Source: Sphingomonas sp. PP-CE-3A-406 (GTDB lineage: Bacteria; Pseudomonadota; Alphaproteobacteria; Sphingomonadales; Sphingomonadaceae). From it: a stretch of DNA of 64,000 bases. Location: positions 1,302,001 through 1,366,000 of the forward strand of contig NZ_RCWY01000001.1 of assembly GCF_003688625.1 (NCBI RefSeq), in the 5' to 3' direction. A program made the translations under genes and the position numbers. The notes below the pieces were generated by a model. The model was not told the DNA's origin and did no database searches. It worked only from the letters and a program-made list of their open reading frames with translations. Positions 15,595 through 24,622 of the stretch are shown here, in pieces. Each line of letters starts with the position of its first letter. Position 1 is the stretch's first letter.

Positions 15595-15606
15595 TACCGT
15601 TCGGTA
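15595..15606. promoter_or_regulatory. Possible TetR-type operator
   Basis: TACCGTTCGGTA: five-base arms TACCG/CGGTA around TT. ACCG-NN-CGGT half-sites are typical of several TetR-family repressors, including those that control aldehyde reductase genes. It lies about 60 bp upstream of the dehydrogenase start in an AT-richer stretch. Prediction only. Confidence 0.35.
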
Positions 15607-15669
15607 TGATTATTTTGCTGCGCTGCGGCAATCGAGTGGGTCGATCAGGGCTGCCGTCCAAATCAGAAA

Positions 15670-15773
15670 CCACCCCGGCGGAGGCCAGGGCCCAATTGGA
15701 AAGGTGGCAATAACGGGGTGCCGACCATCATTAGCAACGTCCCCCGATTGGGCCCCGGCCTTCGCCGGGGTGG
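15670..15773. repeat. Family B long inverted repeat
   Basis: Arms CCACCCCGGCGGAGGCCAGGG and GGCCCCGGCCTTCGCCGGGG; inner CCCAATTGG/CCGATTGGG. Slightly diverged left arm. Confidence 0.85.
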
Positions 15774-15874
15774 TCGAGAAGGGTGTGGCGCCAACGATGC
15801 GCGCCTGCGTCCTTGCTGGCCTTCCGGACCGCCCTGCCCTAAAGCGCCACCACATTCTTATCCAAGGGCATATC

Positions 15875-16972
15875 ATGGGTTTTCGCTGCGGCATCGTGGG
15901 GCTGCCGAACGTCGGCAAGTCCACTCTCTTCAACGCGCTGACCGAGACGGCCGCGGCGCAGGCGGCGAACTATCCGTTCTGCACGATCGAGCCGAACGTC
16001 GGTAACGTCGGCGTGCCCGACAAGCGGCTCGACGCGCTCGCCAAGATTGCCGGGTCGCAGAAGATCATCGAGACTCAGCTCGGCTTCGTCGACATCGCCG
16101 GCCTCGTGCGCGGCGCGTCGAAGGGCGAAGGGCTCGGCAACCAGTTCCTCGGCAACATCCGCGAGGTCGACGCGATCGTCCACGTGCTGCGCTGCTTCGA
16201 GGACGGCGACGTGACGCATGTCGACAACAAGGTCGACCCGATCGCCGACGCCGAGACGGTCGATACCGAGCTGATGCTGAGCGACCTCGAAAGCCTCGAG
16301 AAGCGCGTCCCCAACCTCGCCAAGAAGGGCATGCAGGGCGACAAGGAAGCCAAGATCGGCGCCGCCGTGCTCGGCCAGGCGCTCGAGCTGCTCCGCGAAG
16401 GCAAGCCCGCGCGGCTGACCGTGCCGAAGGACGAGGACGAGGCGCGTGTGTTCGCACAGGCGCAGTTGCTGACCGCGAAACCCGTCCTGTACGTGTGTAA
16501 CGTCGACGAGGGCGATGCGGCGAACGGCAATGCGCTGTCGGCGCGGGTGTTCGAGAAGGCGAAGGCCGAGGGCGCCGAGGCGGTCGTGGTGTCGGCGGCG
16601 ATCGAAGCGGAAATCGCGACGATGCCGGCGGAAGATCGCGGCGAGTTTCTCGGCGAACTGGGGCTGGAGGAGACCGGCCTCGCGCGCGTCATCACCGCCG
16701 GTTACAAGCTGCTGCACCTACTGACGTTCTTCACGGTCGGTCCGAAGGAAGCGCGTGCCTGGACCGTCCACCAGGGCGCTACCGCACCGCAGGCGGCCGG
16801 CGAGATCCACGGCGATTTCGAAAAGGGCTTCATCCGCGCCGAGACGATCGCGTTCGACGACTTCATCGCGCTGGGTGGTGAATCGAAGGCTCGCGAGGCG
16901 GGCAAGCTGCGCGCGGAAGGCAAGGCGTACGTCGTCCACGACGGCGACGTGATGCACTTCCTGCATAGCTGA
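15875..16972 (+). CDS. ychF: Redox-regulated ATPase YchF (Obg family)
   Basis: A 365-aa cytosolic P-loop NTPase that binds ribosomes and prefers ATP. Motifs: G1 GLPNVGKST (residues 8-16), G3 DIAGLVRGAS, the G4 variant NVDE that fits ATP preference, and the C-terminal TGS/YchF domain (FFTVGPKEARAWT to YVVHDGDVMHFLHS). The ATG at 15875 gives the canonical MGFRCGIVG start; the long upstream frame runs through the family B repeat and is not coding. Confidence 0.96.
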   Translation: MGFRCGIVGLPNVGKSTLFNALTETAAAQAANYPFCTIEPNVGNVGVPDKRLDALAKIAGSQKIIETQLGFVDIAGLVRGASKGEGLGNQFLGNIREVDAIVHVLRCFEDGDVTHVDNKVDPIADAETVDTELMLSDLESLEKRVPNLAKKGMQGDKEAKIGAAVLGQALELLREGKPARLTVPKDEDEARVFAQAQLLTAKPVLYVCNVDEGDAANGNALSARVFEKAKAEGAEAVVVSAAIEAEIATMPAEDRGEFLGELGLEETGLARVITAGYKLLHLLTFFTVGPKEARAWTVHQGATAPQAAGEIHGDFEKGFIRAETIAFDDFIALGGESKAREAGKLRAEGKAYVVHDGDVMHFLHS

Positions 16973-17014
16973 TCGGGGCTGATAAACCGGACCGATCGGG
17001 GCCGGGCGGCGGAC

Positions 17015-17446
17015 TTAGCGGCGATAGTCTTCGCACGCGATCCCGTCGCCATCGCCGTCCATATGGGCGCCATAGCCGGGCGTTCCACGGTACAGAGGCG
17101 TGACGCCCGCAGCGCGCGCCTCGCGACATCCGCGATAGACCGCATTGATGGGCGCGGACCGCACAACCGGGGATGCGGCTTGTCCATAGACCGGGCGCGT
17201 GACGTTGTACGGTGCGGCGTCGCGGGCCGGCGCGGCTATTTTGAGGCGAGCCCGTTCGTCAGCCTTCGAGGTTTTTGCTAAAACCGGCGGCGAGGCCGCG
17301 TCGACGGGGCGAGCCACGTCTATCGGTGCGCCCACAATCAGCGGGGTTTCGGGCTGCGGCGTGCCGGTCGGCGCCATGGCGCTCCAGACACCGGCGAACA
17401 TAAGCGCGGAGGCCGTGGCGGTTATCGCTATGAACGATCGATCCAT
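17015..17446 (-). CDS. Excalibur calcium-binding domain protein, secreted or membrane-anchored
   Basis: A 143-aa protein with an N-terminal hydrophobic signal/anchor (SFIAITATASALMFAGVWSA), a Pro/Ala-rich linker and a C-terminal excalibur domain (YRGCREARAAGVTPLYRGTP, ending DGDGDGIACEDYRR). The DxDxDGxxCE motif is the predicted calcium loop and the two Cys probably form a disulfide. It is probably periplasmic; the role is unknown. ATG 17446 is preferred over GTG 17455. It is convergent with ychF. Confidence 0.82.
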   Translation of the reverse strand: MDRSFIAITATASALMFAGVWSAMAPTGTPQPETPLIVGAPIDVARPVDAASPPVLAKTSKADERARLKIAAPARDAAPYNVTRPVYGQAASPVVRSAPINAVYRGCREARAAGVTPLYRGTPGYGAHMDGDGDGIACEDYRR

Positions 17447-17583
17447 GACCGCCACGCTATCCGAGAATCCGTTGACGAAAGCTTAGCGGCCGCGGCGGAC
17501 GTGCAGGCCGGCGATGCCCCCTGTCATTGATCCCCGACCCTGGCTATTCCCGATCGCGCGCGATTGCGAACGGAGGGCGGCGA

Positions 17584-19074
17584 TTGACGAACCAGAAAGC
17601 CGAGCCCTTCGTCAGCCGATCGGGCCTCGTCCGCGGTGTGGCCCTGCTGCTCGCCGGCTGCGTCACGCTGGCGGGGTGCGACCAGCGGCGCGATACCGGG
17701 GCGGTCGTCGTCAGTGCGATCGGCGCGCACCCGGAGGCGGTCGATGCCAGCCGGGTCGTGCTCGATACCCCTGCCCGGCTGCTGATGGACTCGACCGCCC
17801 AGGGGCTGGTGCGGTTCGATGCGACAGGGCAGATCGAACCCGGTATCGCCGAACGATGGATCGTGATCGACGGCGGGATGAGCTACATCTTCCGCCTGCG
17901 TGAGGTGAAATGGAGCGACGGCACGCCGGTCACCGCGGCGCAGGTCGTGGCGATGCTGGAACGCCAGTTCCGGCCCGGATCGCGCAATCCGCTGGCGCCG
18001 TTCATGACCGCGATCGACGAGATCGTCGTGATGACGCCGCAGGTTATCGAGGTAAGGCTGTCGCGCCCGCGCCCCGACCTGCTGAAGCTGTTCGCGCAAC
18101 CCGAACTCGCGCTGCTGCGGTTGCAGCCCGTCAGCGGCACCGGGCCGTTCCACATCGCGCGGGGCGGGACCGCGCCGTTGCTGCGCCCCGCCTTCGATCC
18201 CGGCGAGGCGGACCCCGACGACCAGCATGACGTGAAGGCGGAGGAGGACGTCCGGCTGATCGGCGAACGCGCCGCACGGGCGATCGCACGGTTCGCCCAT
18301 CGCGATTCGGACTTGGTCAGCGGTGGGAGCTTCGTCGACTGGCCATTGCTCGCGACCACCGACATCGCGCCCGCCAATATCCGCGTCGATCCCGCGGTCG
18401 GGCTGTTCGGGCTGGCGATCGTGCGGCGTGACGGGTTCCTTGCGGATGCCGCCAACCGCGCGGCGATATCGGAGGCGATCGACCGGACCGCGCTGACGAC
18501 CGCGATCGCGCCGGCCTGGGATCCCGCGGATCGTATCCTGCCCGACATTCTCGATTCGGCGTCGCTGCCGCAGGTTCCGTCCTGGTCGCTGCTGTCGCAG
18601 GACGAGCGACGCGCGGCGGCGCGGCAACGCGTGGCGGCGTGGACCGGCGGCCCGATCGCAGTGCGGATCGCGCTGCCCGCGGGGCCTGGTGCGACGCTGC
18701 TGTACGCGCATGTCGCCGCGTCGCTGATCGCGATCGGTATCACCCCGTCGCGGGTCGCGTTGGATGCAGAGGCGGAGCTGAAGCTGGTCGATGCGGTCGC
18801 GCCCTATGACAGCGCGCGCTGGTATCTCGCGAGCGCGTGCGTGGTGTGCGGCGAGGCTGCGCAGGCGGCGGTCGAAGCCGCGCGCGAGGCGCCGACGCTG
18901 GCAGAGCGGAGCGTGCGCATCGCCGCGGCGGATGCGGCGATGAACGAGGATGTCGCGTTCATCCCGCTGGCGCGACCGCTGCGCTGGTCGCTGGTGACCG
19001 CGAGGCTGGCGCAGTGGCAGCCCAACCCGCGCGCGTGGCACCCGTTGAACCGGTTGCGCGCCGATACCAACTAA
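17584..19074 (+). CDS. ABC-transporter substrate-binding lipoprotein, family 5-like
   Basis: A 496-aa protein starting at TTG 17584, 6 nt after GGAGGG. It has a lipoprotein signal (GVALLLAGCVTLAGC, lipid Cys near residue 35). The SBP_bac_5 pattern is visible: LDTPARLLMDSTAQGLVRFD, GIAERWIVIDGGMSYIFRLR, VKWSDGTPVTAAQVVAMLER. This family captures peptides, nickel or opines in the periplasm. No permease or ATPase gene is adjacent, so it is an orphan receptor. Two internal Cys form the pair CVVC near residue 420. Confidence 0.8.
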   Translation: MTNQKAEPFVSRSGLVRGVALLLAGCVTLAGCDQRRDTGAVVVSAIGAHPEAVDASRVVLDTPARLLMDSTAQGLVRFDATGQIEPGIAERWIVIDGGMSYIFRLREVKWSDGTPVTAAQVVAMLERQFRPGSRNPLAPFMTAIDEIVVMTPQVIEVRLSRPRPDLLKLFAQPELALLRLQPVSGTGPFHIARGGTAPLLRPAFDPGEADPDDQHDVKAEEDVRLIGERAARAIARFAHRDSDLVSGGSFVDWPLLATTDIAPANIRVDPAVGLFGLAIVRRDGFLADAANRAAISEAIDRTALTTAIAPAWDPADRILPDILDSASLPQVPSWSLLSQDERRAAARQRVAAWTGGPIAVRIALPAGPGATLLYAHVAASLIAIGITPSRVALDAEAELKLVDAVAPYDSARWYLASACVVCGEAAQAAVEAAREAPTLAERSVRIAAADAAMNEDVAFIPLARPLRWSLVTARLAQWQPNPRAWHPLNRLRADTN

Positions 19075-19079
19075 GTGGC

Positions 19080-19505
19080 ATGAAACCGACCGTCACCCGC
19101 ATCACCCCCGGATCGATCCTCGACTCGCTGCCGATGGGGCGCGATGCGCTGTCCGTGCGCCGCCGCGTCGAGGCGATGGAACGCGTGATGGAGGGGCTGT
19201 TCCAGATCCCCGGCACCAACCGCAAGGTCGGCCTCGACGTAATCCTCGATATCGTGCCGTTCGCGGGCAGCACGATCGCCGCGGCGGTCGGCGGCTGGAT
19301 GGCGTGGGAGGCACGCAACATCGGCATGTCGAAGGTCCAGGTGGCGCGAATGGCGGGCAATATCGGGTTCGACTGGGCGCTCGGGATGATCCCGTTCGTC
19401 GGCGCAATCCCCGACTTCTTCTTCCGCTCGAACACGCGCAACCTGCGGATCATCAAGAAGCATCTGGACCGGCACTACCCGTCGACGACGATTCTCGACG
19501 GGTAA
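19080..19505 (+). CDS. DUF4112 domain protein
   Basis: A 141-aa protein. DUF4112 features: IPGTNRKVGLDVILDIVPFAGS followed by hydrophobic AAAVGGWMAWEA, then GNIGFDWALGMIPFVGAIPDFFFRSNTRNL. Two membrane-associated hydrophobic stretches lie around 50-75 and 95-115. Function unknown. It starts 5 bp after the solute-binding gene, so probably shares its transcript. Confidence 0.85.
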   Translation: MKPTVTRITPGSILDSLPMGRDALSVRRRVEAMERVMEGLFQIPGTNRKVGLDVILDIVPFAGSTIAAAVGGWMAWEARNIGMSKVQVARMAGNIGFDWALGMIPFVGAIPDFFFRSNTRNLRIIKKHLDRHYPSTTILDG

Positions 19506-19521
19506 TTTCGGGTATCTCAGC

Positions 19522-19643
19522 ATCCTCCCCCGCCAAGGGGAGGTGGCAGGCAACGCCTGACGGAGGGGGAGGTAACGCAAACCTTTGTTCCGTATCCTCC
19601 CCCTCCGTCGCCTTCGGCGCCACTTCCCCCTGGCGGGGGAGGA
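19522..19643. repeat. Long inverted repeat, family C/D-like
   Basis: Arms ATCCTCCCCCGCCAAGGGGA and TCCCCCTGGCGGGGGAGGAT; inner GACGGAGGGGGAGG/CCTCCCCCTCCGTC. It lies between convergent DUF4112 and RNase T2 genes. Confidence 0.85.
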
Positions 19644-19654
19644 TTGGGATATCC

Positions 19655-20368
19655 TTAGCGGCTGCCGCGCCAGATTTTCAGGGCGGCACCGTCGGCTAGG
19701 CCACCCTGGTGGACGGGGCAGCGGCGGTAGCGGAAGCGGCGGTCTAGGCAGATCCAGACCTCGTCTAGCCAGCCCTGCTTCGTCGCGGTGACGCGCATCA
19801 TGTCGGCGTTGAGCCCCGGATTGGCGGTCGCCATCGCGGTCGCAAAGCGTCCGGCGGTCAGCGGTGCGCGCGACAGCGCATCCATGTCGGGATAGCGCAG
19901 CTTGCCGTACAGCCCGGCGGACTGGTTAAAATATTTCGCGGGTCGATAGCCCGGCATGCAGGTGCCGTGCTTGGCCCATTCGTGCTGGAGCAACTGCGCC
20001 GACGGTGTGGTGCAGAGATGCGCGCGGATCACCGGCGGCGGGACGAACTCCGCCGCGCGACAATATTGCGGCCAGTCCTTGTCCACGCCGTCGGGCCACA
20101 GCCCGTGCAGCGTGAAGCCGAAGCGGTTGGCCGCGCCGCACTGGAACTGCGACCCGGAGCGCGTGCCGTTGTCGCGGCAATATTGCGGGGCCCAGGTGAT
20201 GGCGAGCGTGTAGCCGCCGATCGGGACGACTCGCTTGGGCTGGCTGTCGGAGGGCAGGTCGGGGCGGACGCGCTCGACGGTGGCGGGGGTCGAGCACTGA
20301 TAGGCTTGCGCCTGGGCAACTCCGGGCAGCGCCAGCGCCGCCGCGACGATGGTCATTCTAACGATCAT
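19655..20368 (-). CDS. Ribonuclease T2 family protein
   Basis: A 237-aa secreted RNase. The signal peptide ends near GVAQAQA (about residue 20). Both catalytic boxes are intact: CAS I FTLHGLWPDG and CAS II HEWAKHGTC, with the two active-site His residues and the Glu. At least six Cys should form periplasmic disulfides. It cleaves RNA through a 2',3'-cyclic intermediate. The ATG at 20368 overlaps the stop of the upstream membrane gene by 4 nt. Confidence 0.92.
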   Translation of the reverse strand: MIVRMTIVAAALALPGVAQAQAYQCSTPATVERVRPDLPSDSQPKRVVPIGGYTLAITWAPQYCRDNGTRSGSQFQCGAANRFGFTLHGLWPDGVDKDWPQYCRAAEFVPPPVIRAHLCTTPSAQLLQHEWAKHGTCMPGYRPAKYFNQSAGLYGKLRYPDMDALSRAPLTAGRFATAMATANPGLNADMMRVTATKQGWLDEVWICLDRRFRYRRCPVHQGGLADGAALKIWRGSR

Positions 20369-20820
20369 GCGGCATGTCCTCGTCCAGCCTGGTCGAACCA
20401 GAGTTTCGCGTCGGGTTTCAGGAGTTGCAGCCCCGCGCCGATGTAGACCACGCTCGCGACGATCGACAGCCCGAGCGTCGCGCTCGGCACCGCATGCCCG
20501 GTCGCCAATTGCACGAGCGAGATCGCGACGCCGATCGCGGAGAGCGCGGCCAGCACGATCACCACCCACCGCGCGACGCCACTCGGCGCCCGCACGGTAA
20601 AATACCAGAGCGTCAGCGTGATTACGATCCCGGCGACCTCGAACGTCGGCAGGATCCAGCCGATCTTCGCGAGCATCGGGGTGGCCGCGACCATCGCGGT
20701 CCGCGGCCCCCAGCTCATCGCGGACACGATCAGCCCGATCACGAACGAGGCGAGATACAGACGTTCGTAGCGCGTTATGGATACCGGCCTGATCATCGTC
20801 TTGTCCCCGTTATCGATCAT
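20365..20820 (-). CDS. Hypothetical four-helix membrane protein
   Basis: A 151-aa protein with four predicted membrane helices (about 22-42, 50-72, 83-105, 112-135) and a short charged tail ending LLKPDAKLWFDQAGRGHAA. I do not recognise a family. An internal ATG at 20796 has GGGGA 8 nt upstream and may be the true start. It overlaps RNase T2 by 4 nt and follows nadC after 30 bp. Confidence 0.7.
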   Translation of the reverse strand: MIDNGDKTMIRPVSITRYERLYLASFVIGLIVSAMSWGPRTAMVAATPMLAKIGWILPTFEVAGIVITLTLWYFTVRAPSGVARWVVIVLAALSAIGVAISLVQLATGHAVPSATLGLSIVASVVYIGAGLQLLKPDAKLWFDQAGRGHAA

Positions 20821-20850
20821 GCTGCGACCGGGACGCGCCGGGCGAGCCGG

Positions 20851-21714
20851 TCATGCCGTCGTGAAATCTAGGCCTATATCCGCCGCGGGTGCCGACTGCG
20901 TCAAGCGGCCGACCGACACATAGGTCACGCCGGTCTGGGCGATCGCGCGGATCGTGTCGAGATTGACGCCGCCCGACGCCTCGGTCGGCACGCGCCCGCC
21001 GACCAGCGCAACCGCCTCGCGCAACATCGCCGGCGGCATGTTGTCGAGCAGGAGATGCGTGGCTCCTGCTTCGAGCGCGGGTGCGATCTGGTCGATCCGG
21101 TCGACCTCGACGATGATGTGCGCGATCCCGGCGTCCTTGGCCCGGCGCACCGCTTCGGCGACGCCGCCGGCGACCGCGACGTGATTGTCCTTGATCATCG
21201 CGGCATCCCACAGCCCCATCCGATGGTTCTGCGCGCCGCCCATCCGGGTCGCGTATTTCTCCAGCACGCGCAGGCCGGGGATGGTCTTCCGCGTGTCGAG
21301 CAGGATCGCGCCGGTGCCTGCGATCGCGTCGACATAGCCGCGAGTCATGGTGGCGATCCCCGACAGATGCTGGACGGTATTCAGCGCCGACCGCTCGGCG
21401 GTGAGCATTGCCCGCCCCGCCCCTTCGAGTCGCATCAGGATCGTCCCCGCCGCGACCTGCTGTCCGTCCTGCACCAGTCGTTCGATACGGACATCGGGAT
21501 CGAGCGTCCGGAAGAACGCCTCGGCGAGATCCAGCCCGGCAACGACGATCGGGTCGCGGCTGTCCATGACGCCGGTGAATCGCGCGTCGGCGGGGATGAC
21601 CGCATTCGACGTGATGTCGCCGACCGTCCCGAGGTCTTCGGCCAGCGTGGCCGCGACGAATGCATCGACGGCGAAAGAAGCGGGTAAGCCGGTTTTCGGC
21701 AATGCTGCGTTCAT
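20851..21714 (-). CDS. nadC: Nicotinate-nucleotide diphosphorylase (carboxylating)
   Basis: A 287-aa quinolinate phosphoribosyltransferase that converts quinolinate + PRPP to nicotinate mononucleotide in NAD synthesis. Signatures: AEDLGTVGDITS, ERSALNTVQHLSGIAT, DTRKTIPGLRVLEKYATRMGG, MIKDNHV, EASGGVNLDTI. GGGAG lies about 9 nt before ATG 21714; the longer open frame upstream overlaps nadA antisense and is not used. nadA lies about 300 bp upstream on the same strand. Confidence 0.95.
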   Translation of the reverse strand: MNAALPKTGLPASFAVDAFVAATLAEDLGTVGDITSNAVIPADARFTGVMDSRDPIVVAGLDLAEAFFRTLDPDVRIERLVQDGQQVAAGTILMRLEGAGRAMLTAERSALNTVQHLSGIATMTRGYVDAIAGTGAILLDTRKTIPGLRVLEKYATRMGGAQNHRMGLWDAAMIKDNHVAVAGGVAEAVRRAKDAGIAHIIVEVDRIDQIAPALEAGATHLLLDNMPPAMLREAVALVGGRVPTEASGGVNLDTIRAIAQTGVTYVSVGRLTQSAPAADIGLDFTTA

Positions 21715-21876
21715 TTCAGGACTCCCAATAAATGCGTGTCGGTCATGCGCGCGCGCTGGCCGATGCCTGTGTTGCGGGACCAGCGAACCACCGCAACCGT
21801 TTGTGCACGAACCATTTTCGCCCTGGAACCGAATGCGCGCAGGCGAGTTTGCCTGCTCGATACCAAGGAACGACCG

Positions 21877-22026
21877 ATGCATACCAAGACTATCGCCGAT
21901 ACCGCTCGCCTGACCCAATTGCTCAGTGAGGCGCTCGTGCTGGCCGATACGCTCGAGTTGACGGTCGCCGCCATCCATATTGACCAGGCGCTGGCACAGC
22001 TGCCGAAGCCAACGCCCGAGGCCTGA
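21877..22026 (+). CDS. Small hypothetical protein, 49 aa
   Basis: ATG 21877 is preceded by AAGGAA at 7 nt. The peptide starts MHTKTIADTARLTQLLSEAL and is a mostly helical Leu/Ala-rich sequence ending LPKPTPEA. It lies on the opposite strand to nadC and nadA, in the gap between them. The good SD and plausible composition support it; no family is recognised. Confidence 0.5.
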   Translation: MHTKTIADTARLTQLLSEALVLADTLELTVAAIHIDQALAQLPKPTPEA

Positions 22027-22030
22027 TCGT

Positions 22031-23029
22031 TCAGCCTCGTCCGTTGCTCGCCGGGCCGAGATCGCCCTTGCCGACGGTGTTCGAGGCCATACGCAGCATC
22101 GCATCGAGGCTCTTCTTGGCCTGAAGCCGCAAGCCTTCCTCGATCTCGATTCGCGGGCTGAGATCGCGCAGCGCGACGTAGAGTTTTTCCAGCGTGTTGA
22201 GTGCCATGTACGGGCAGATGTTGCAGTTGCAATTGCCGTCCGCACCCGGCGCGCCGATGAAGCGCTTGTTCGGCAACGCCTTTTCCATCTGGTGGATGAT
22301 GTGCGGTTCGGTCGCGACGATCAGCGTATCGCCGGGCATCGCCAGCGCGTAGTCGAGGATGCCGCGCGTCGAGCCGACATAGTCGGCGTGATCGAGAATG
22401 ATCGGCGGGCATTCGGGATGCGCGACGACGGGCGCGCCGGGATGCTGCGCCTTGAGCTTCATCAGCTCGGTCTCGCTGAACGCCTCGTGGACGATGCAGA
22501 CGCCCGGCCACAGCAGCATGTCGCGGCCGGTCTTCCGCGCGAGATAGCCGCCAAGGTTACGGTCGGGGCCGAAGATGATCTTCTGCTCGGGCGGGATCTG
22601 CGCGAGGATCGTGTCCGCCGACGAACTCGTGACGATGATGTCGGAGAGCGCCTTCACCTCGGTCGAGCAGTTGATGTAGGTCAGCGCGATGTGATCGGGA
22701 TGTTTGGCGCGGAACGCAGCGAACTGCTCGGGGGGGCAACTATCTTCCAGGCTGCACCCGGCGTCCATGTCGGGGAGCACGACGATCTTGTCGGGCGAGA
22801 GGATCTTCGCGGTCTCCGCCATGAAGCGGACGCCGCAGAACGCGATGACGTCGGCATCGGTGGCCGCCGCCTTGCGCGACAGATCGAGGCTGTCGCCGAC
22901 GAAATCGGCGAGATCCTGAAGCTCGGGCTTCTGGTAATAATGCGCTAGGATGACCGCGTTCTTCTCCTTGCGGAGGCGCTCGATCTCGGCGCGGATGTCG
23001 ATACCCGCAAAGTTCTGGTTCAATTCCAT
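22031..23029 (-). CDS. nadA: Quinolinate synthase
   Basis: A 332-aa [4Fe-4S] enzyme that condenses iminoaspartate with dihydroxyacetone phosphate to quinolinate. Cluster Cys candidates are in PDMDAGCSLEDSC (near residue 92), in the central region, and in NCNCNICPYM near 280. HYYQKPELQDLADFVGDS is the family N-terminal block. It works with NadC. Its cluster would be supplied by the SUF system at 57.5-64 kb. Confidence 0.96.
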   Translation of the reverse strand: MELNQNFAGIDIRAEIERLRKEKNAVILAHYYQKPELQDLADFVGDSLDLSRKAAATDADVIAFCGVRFMAETAKILSPDKIVVLPDMDAGCSLEDSCPPEQFAAFRAKHPDHIALTYINCSTEVKALSDIIVTSSSADTILAQIPPEQKIIFGPDRNLGGYLARKTGRDMLLWPGVCIVHEAFSETELMKLKAQHPGAPVVAHPECPPIILDHADYVGSTRGILDYALAMPGDTLIVATEPHIIHQMEKALPNKRFIGAPGADGNCNCNICPYMALNTLEKLYVALRDLSPRIEIEEGLRLQAKKSLDAMLRMASNTVGKGDLGPASNGRG

Positions 23030-23057
23030 CGTCGTATCCCGAATAGCCCGATCGCGT

Positions 23058-23783
23058 TTACTGGCGGTTCCCTAGCACGTCCTGCAGCGAGCGCGAGGTG
23101 TCCCAGCGCTCCCCGTTTGCGACCGGCTCGTCGGCGAAGCGCACCGCGACGGTCGCGTCGATCCCGGCGGCGCGCAACGGCATCGCGAAACTGCGCTCCA
23201 CCGCACGGCGGGTTGCGTCGCGGGCGAGCTTGATCATCGCCGGTTCGCGCGCCTGCCGGATCAGCTCGATCTGGCCGGCACGGCGGTTGGCATCGTCGAG
23301 CCGCTTTTCGGCATCGGTGAAAGTGGTCAGCACGCCGCCCGAGCCATATTCGCGGACCGCGTTGAGATCGACCTGCGGGCCGTCCGCCTCGACCGCGGGC
23401 AGGCGTACCGCCAGCGTCTTGGTGGCGCCGTCCCACGCGACGTCGGCCTGCGTGAGCTTGCCCATGTCGACCTCGTACCGCACCATGCCGGGCATGATCA
23501 GCGTCTTCTCGGTGGTGAAGCCGAGCTGCGACTGTTTGGAGGTGACGACCGCGACATAGCGCGCGGCGAACGCGGACAGCCGGTTCTGCTCGCGCAGGCC
23601 CTCCAGGCTGGCGCTGGCGATCGTGGTCGGATCAGGGGTCAGACGATCGCTGACATAGCGCTGCACGCCCCACAGCGCGAGCAAGCCGGCGAGCACGAGG
23701 ATGACGACGAACCCCGCCGCCTTGGCAAGGAAGCCACCGACACCGGAACCGGTATTCGGCGCATTCAAATCTTGATCTGCCAT
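23058..23783 (-). CDS. DUF4230 domain protein, membrane-anchored
   Basis: A 241-aa protein with a single N-terminal membrane helix (about 20-42, AAGFVVILVLAGLLALWGV), then a DUF4230 domain with RLSAFAARYVAVVTS, MVRYEVDMGKL and LPAVEADGP. Function unknown. Its start overlaps the end of the MBL-fold gene by 19 nt and nadA follows 28 bp later, so the three genes are probably one transcript. Confidence 0.85.
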   Translation of the reverse strand: MADQDLNAPNTGSGVGGFLAKAAGFVVILVLAGLLALWGVQRYVSDRLTPDPTTIASASLEGLREQNRLSAFAARYVAVVTSKQSQLGFTTEKTLIMPGMVRYEVDMGKLTQADVAWDGATKTLAVRLPAVEADGPQVDLNAVREYGSGGVLTTFTDAEKRLDDANRRAGQIELIRQAREPAMIKLARDATRRAVERSFAMPLRAAGIDATVAVRFADEPVANGERWDTSRSLQDVLGNRQ

Positions 23784-24622
23784 GTTTCGCCTTCCTCGAT
23801 CACCAAGCCACGGTTTTGCAGGTCGTAGAGATGCGCGAGCACCGATCGCTCGGCCGCGGGCGTGAGCCGCGCGTCGAGCCCGACGTACATCTGGGCCACC
23901 ATCCGTCCGATCGGTTGCGGCTCGCTCCGCACCAAGCGCAGGATCTGCCCCTCGCGCTGTTTGCGATGGCCGAGCATGCCGCGGACCAGCCGCTGCGGCT
24001 TGTCGATCGCTTCGCCGTGGCCGGGATAATAGACGCGGTCATCGCGGCGCATCAGCTTTTCGAGGCTCGCCATATACGCCGCCATATCGCCATCGGGGGG
24101 CGAGACGATGGTGGTCGACCAGCCCATCACGTGATCGCCGGAGAACAGCGCGTTGGTCTCGGGCAGAGCGAAGGCGAGATGATTCGAAGTGTGGCCGGGC
24201 GTCGCGATCGCCTCCAGTGTCCAGCCTTCGCCGGTGATCGTGTCCCCGTCGGCCATCACCCGATCGGGCGCGTAGGCGGCATCGAACGAGGCATCGCCAC
24301 GCGCGTGTGCGGTGTCGATATCGAACGGCGCGGCGCCGACGATCGGCGCGCCGGTGATCGCCTGCAACGGGCGTGTCGCGGGGCTGTGATCGCGATGATG
24401 GTGCGTGACGACGATCGCGGTGACGGGGCGGCCGTCGATCGCGCGGATCAGCGCGGCGATGTGCGCGGGATCGTCGGGGCCGGGATCGATCACCGCCAGA
24501 TCGGTCGTGCCGACGATATGCGTCTGCGTACCGGTGTAGGTGTAGGGCGACGGATTGGGCGCGAGCACGCGAACGACGAGCGGCTCGAGCTGGATCGGGA
24601 TACCGGTCGGGTGCTCAGCCAT
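23765..24622 (-). CDS. MBL-fold metallo-hydrolase (LACTB2/glyoxalase II-like)
   Basis: A 285-aa hydrolase with the metal-binding THHHRDHSPATRPL motif (HxHxDH) near residue 78, TPGHTSNHLAF, SGDHVMGWSTTIV and YPGHGEAI supplying the other ligands. The C-terminal winged-helix segment (about 215-285) is typical of LACTB2-type proteins. Probably cytosolic; substrate unknown. First gene of a run leading into DUF4230 and nadA. Confidence 0.9.
   Translation of the reverse strand: MAEHPTGIPIQLEPLVVRVLAPNPSPYTYTGTQTHIVGTTDLAVIDPGPDDPAHIAALIRAIDGRPVTAIVVTHHHRDHSPATRPLQAITGAPIVGAAPFDIDTAHARGDASFDAAYAPDRVMADGDTITGEGWTLEAIATPGHTSNHLAFALPETNALFSGDHVMGWSTTIVSPPDGDMAAYMASLEKLMRRDDRVYYPGHGEAIDKPQRLVRGMLGHRKQREGQILRLVRSEPQPIGRMVAQMYVGLDARLTPAAERSVLAHLYDLQNRGLVIEEGETWQIKI

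Larger units (their letters stand above)
15537..15874. other. Divergent promoter region of the dehydrogenase and ychF
   Basis: It holds a possible operator (15595-15606) near the dehydrogenase and a family B repeat (15670-15773). The last 100 bp before ychF shows no clear feature beyond its SD (AAGGG). Confidence 0.6.

Noticed and set aside
17584..19074. Complete ABC transporter operon
   Set aside because: Only a solute-binding lipoprotein is present; flanking genes (excalibur, DUF4112) are not permease or ATPase genes.
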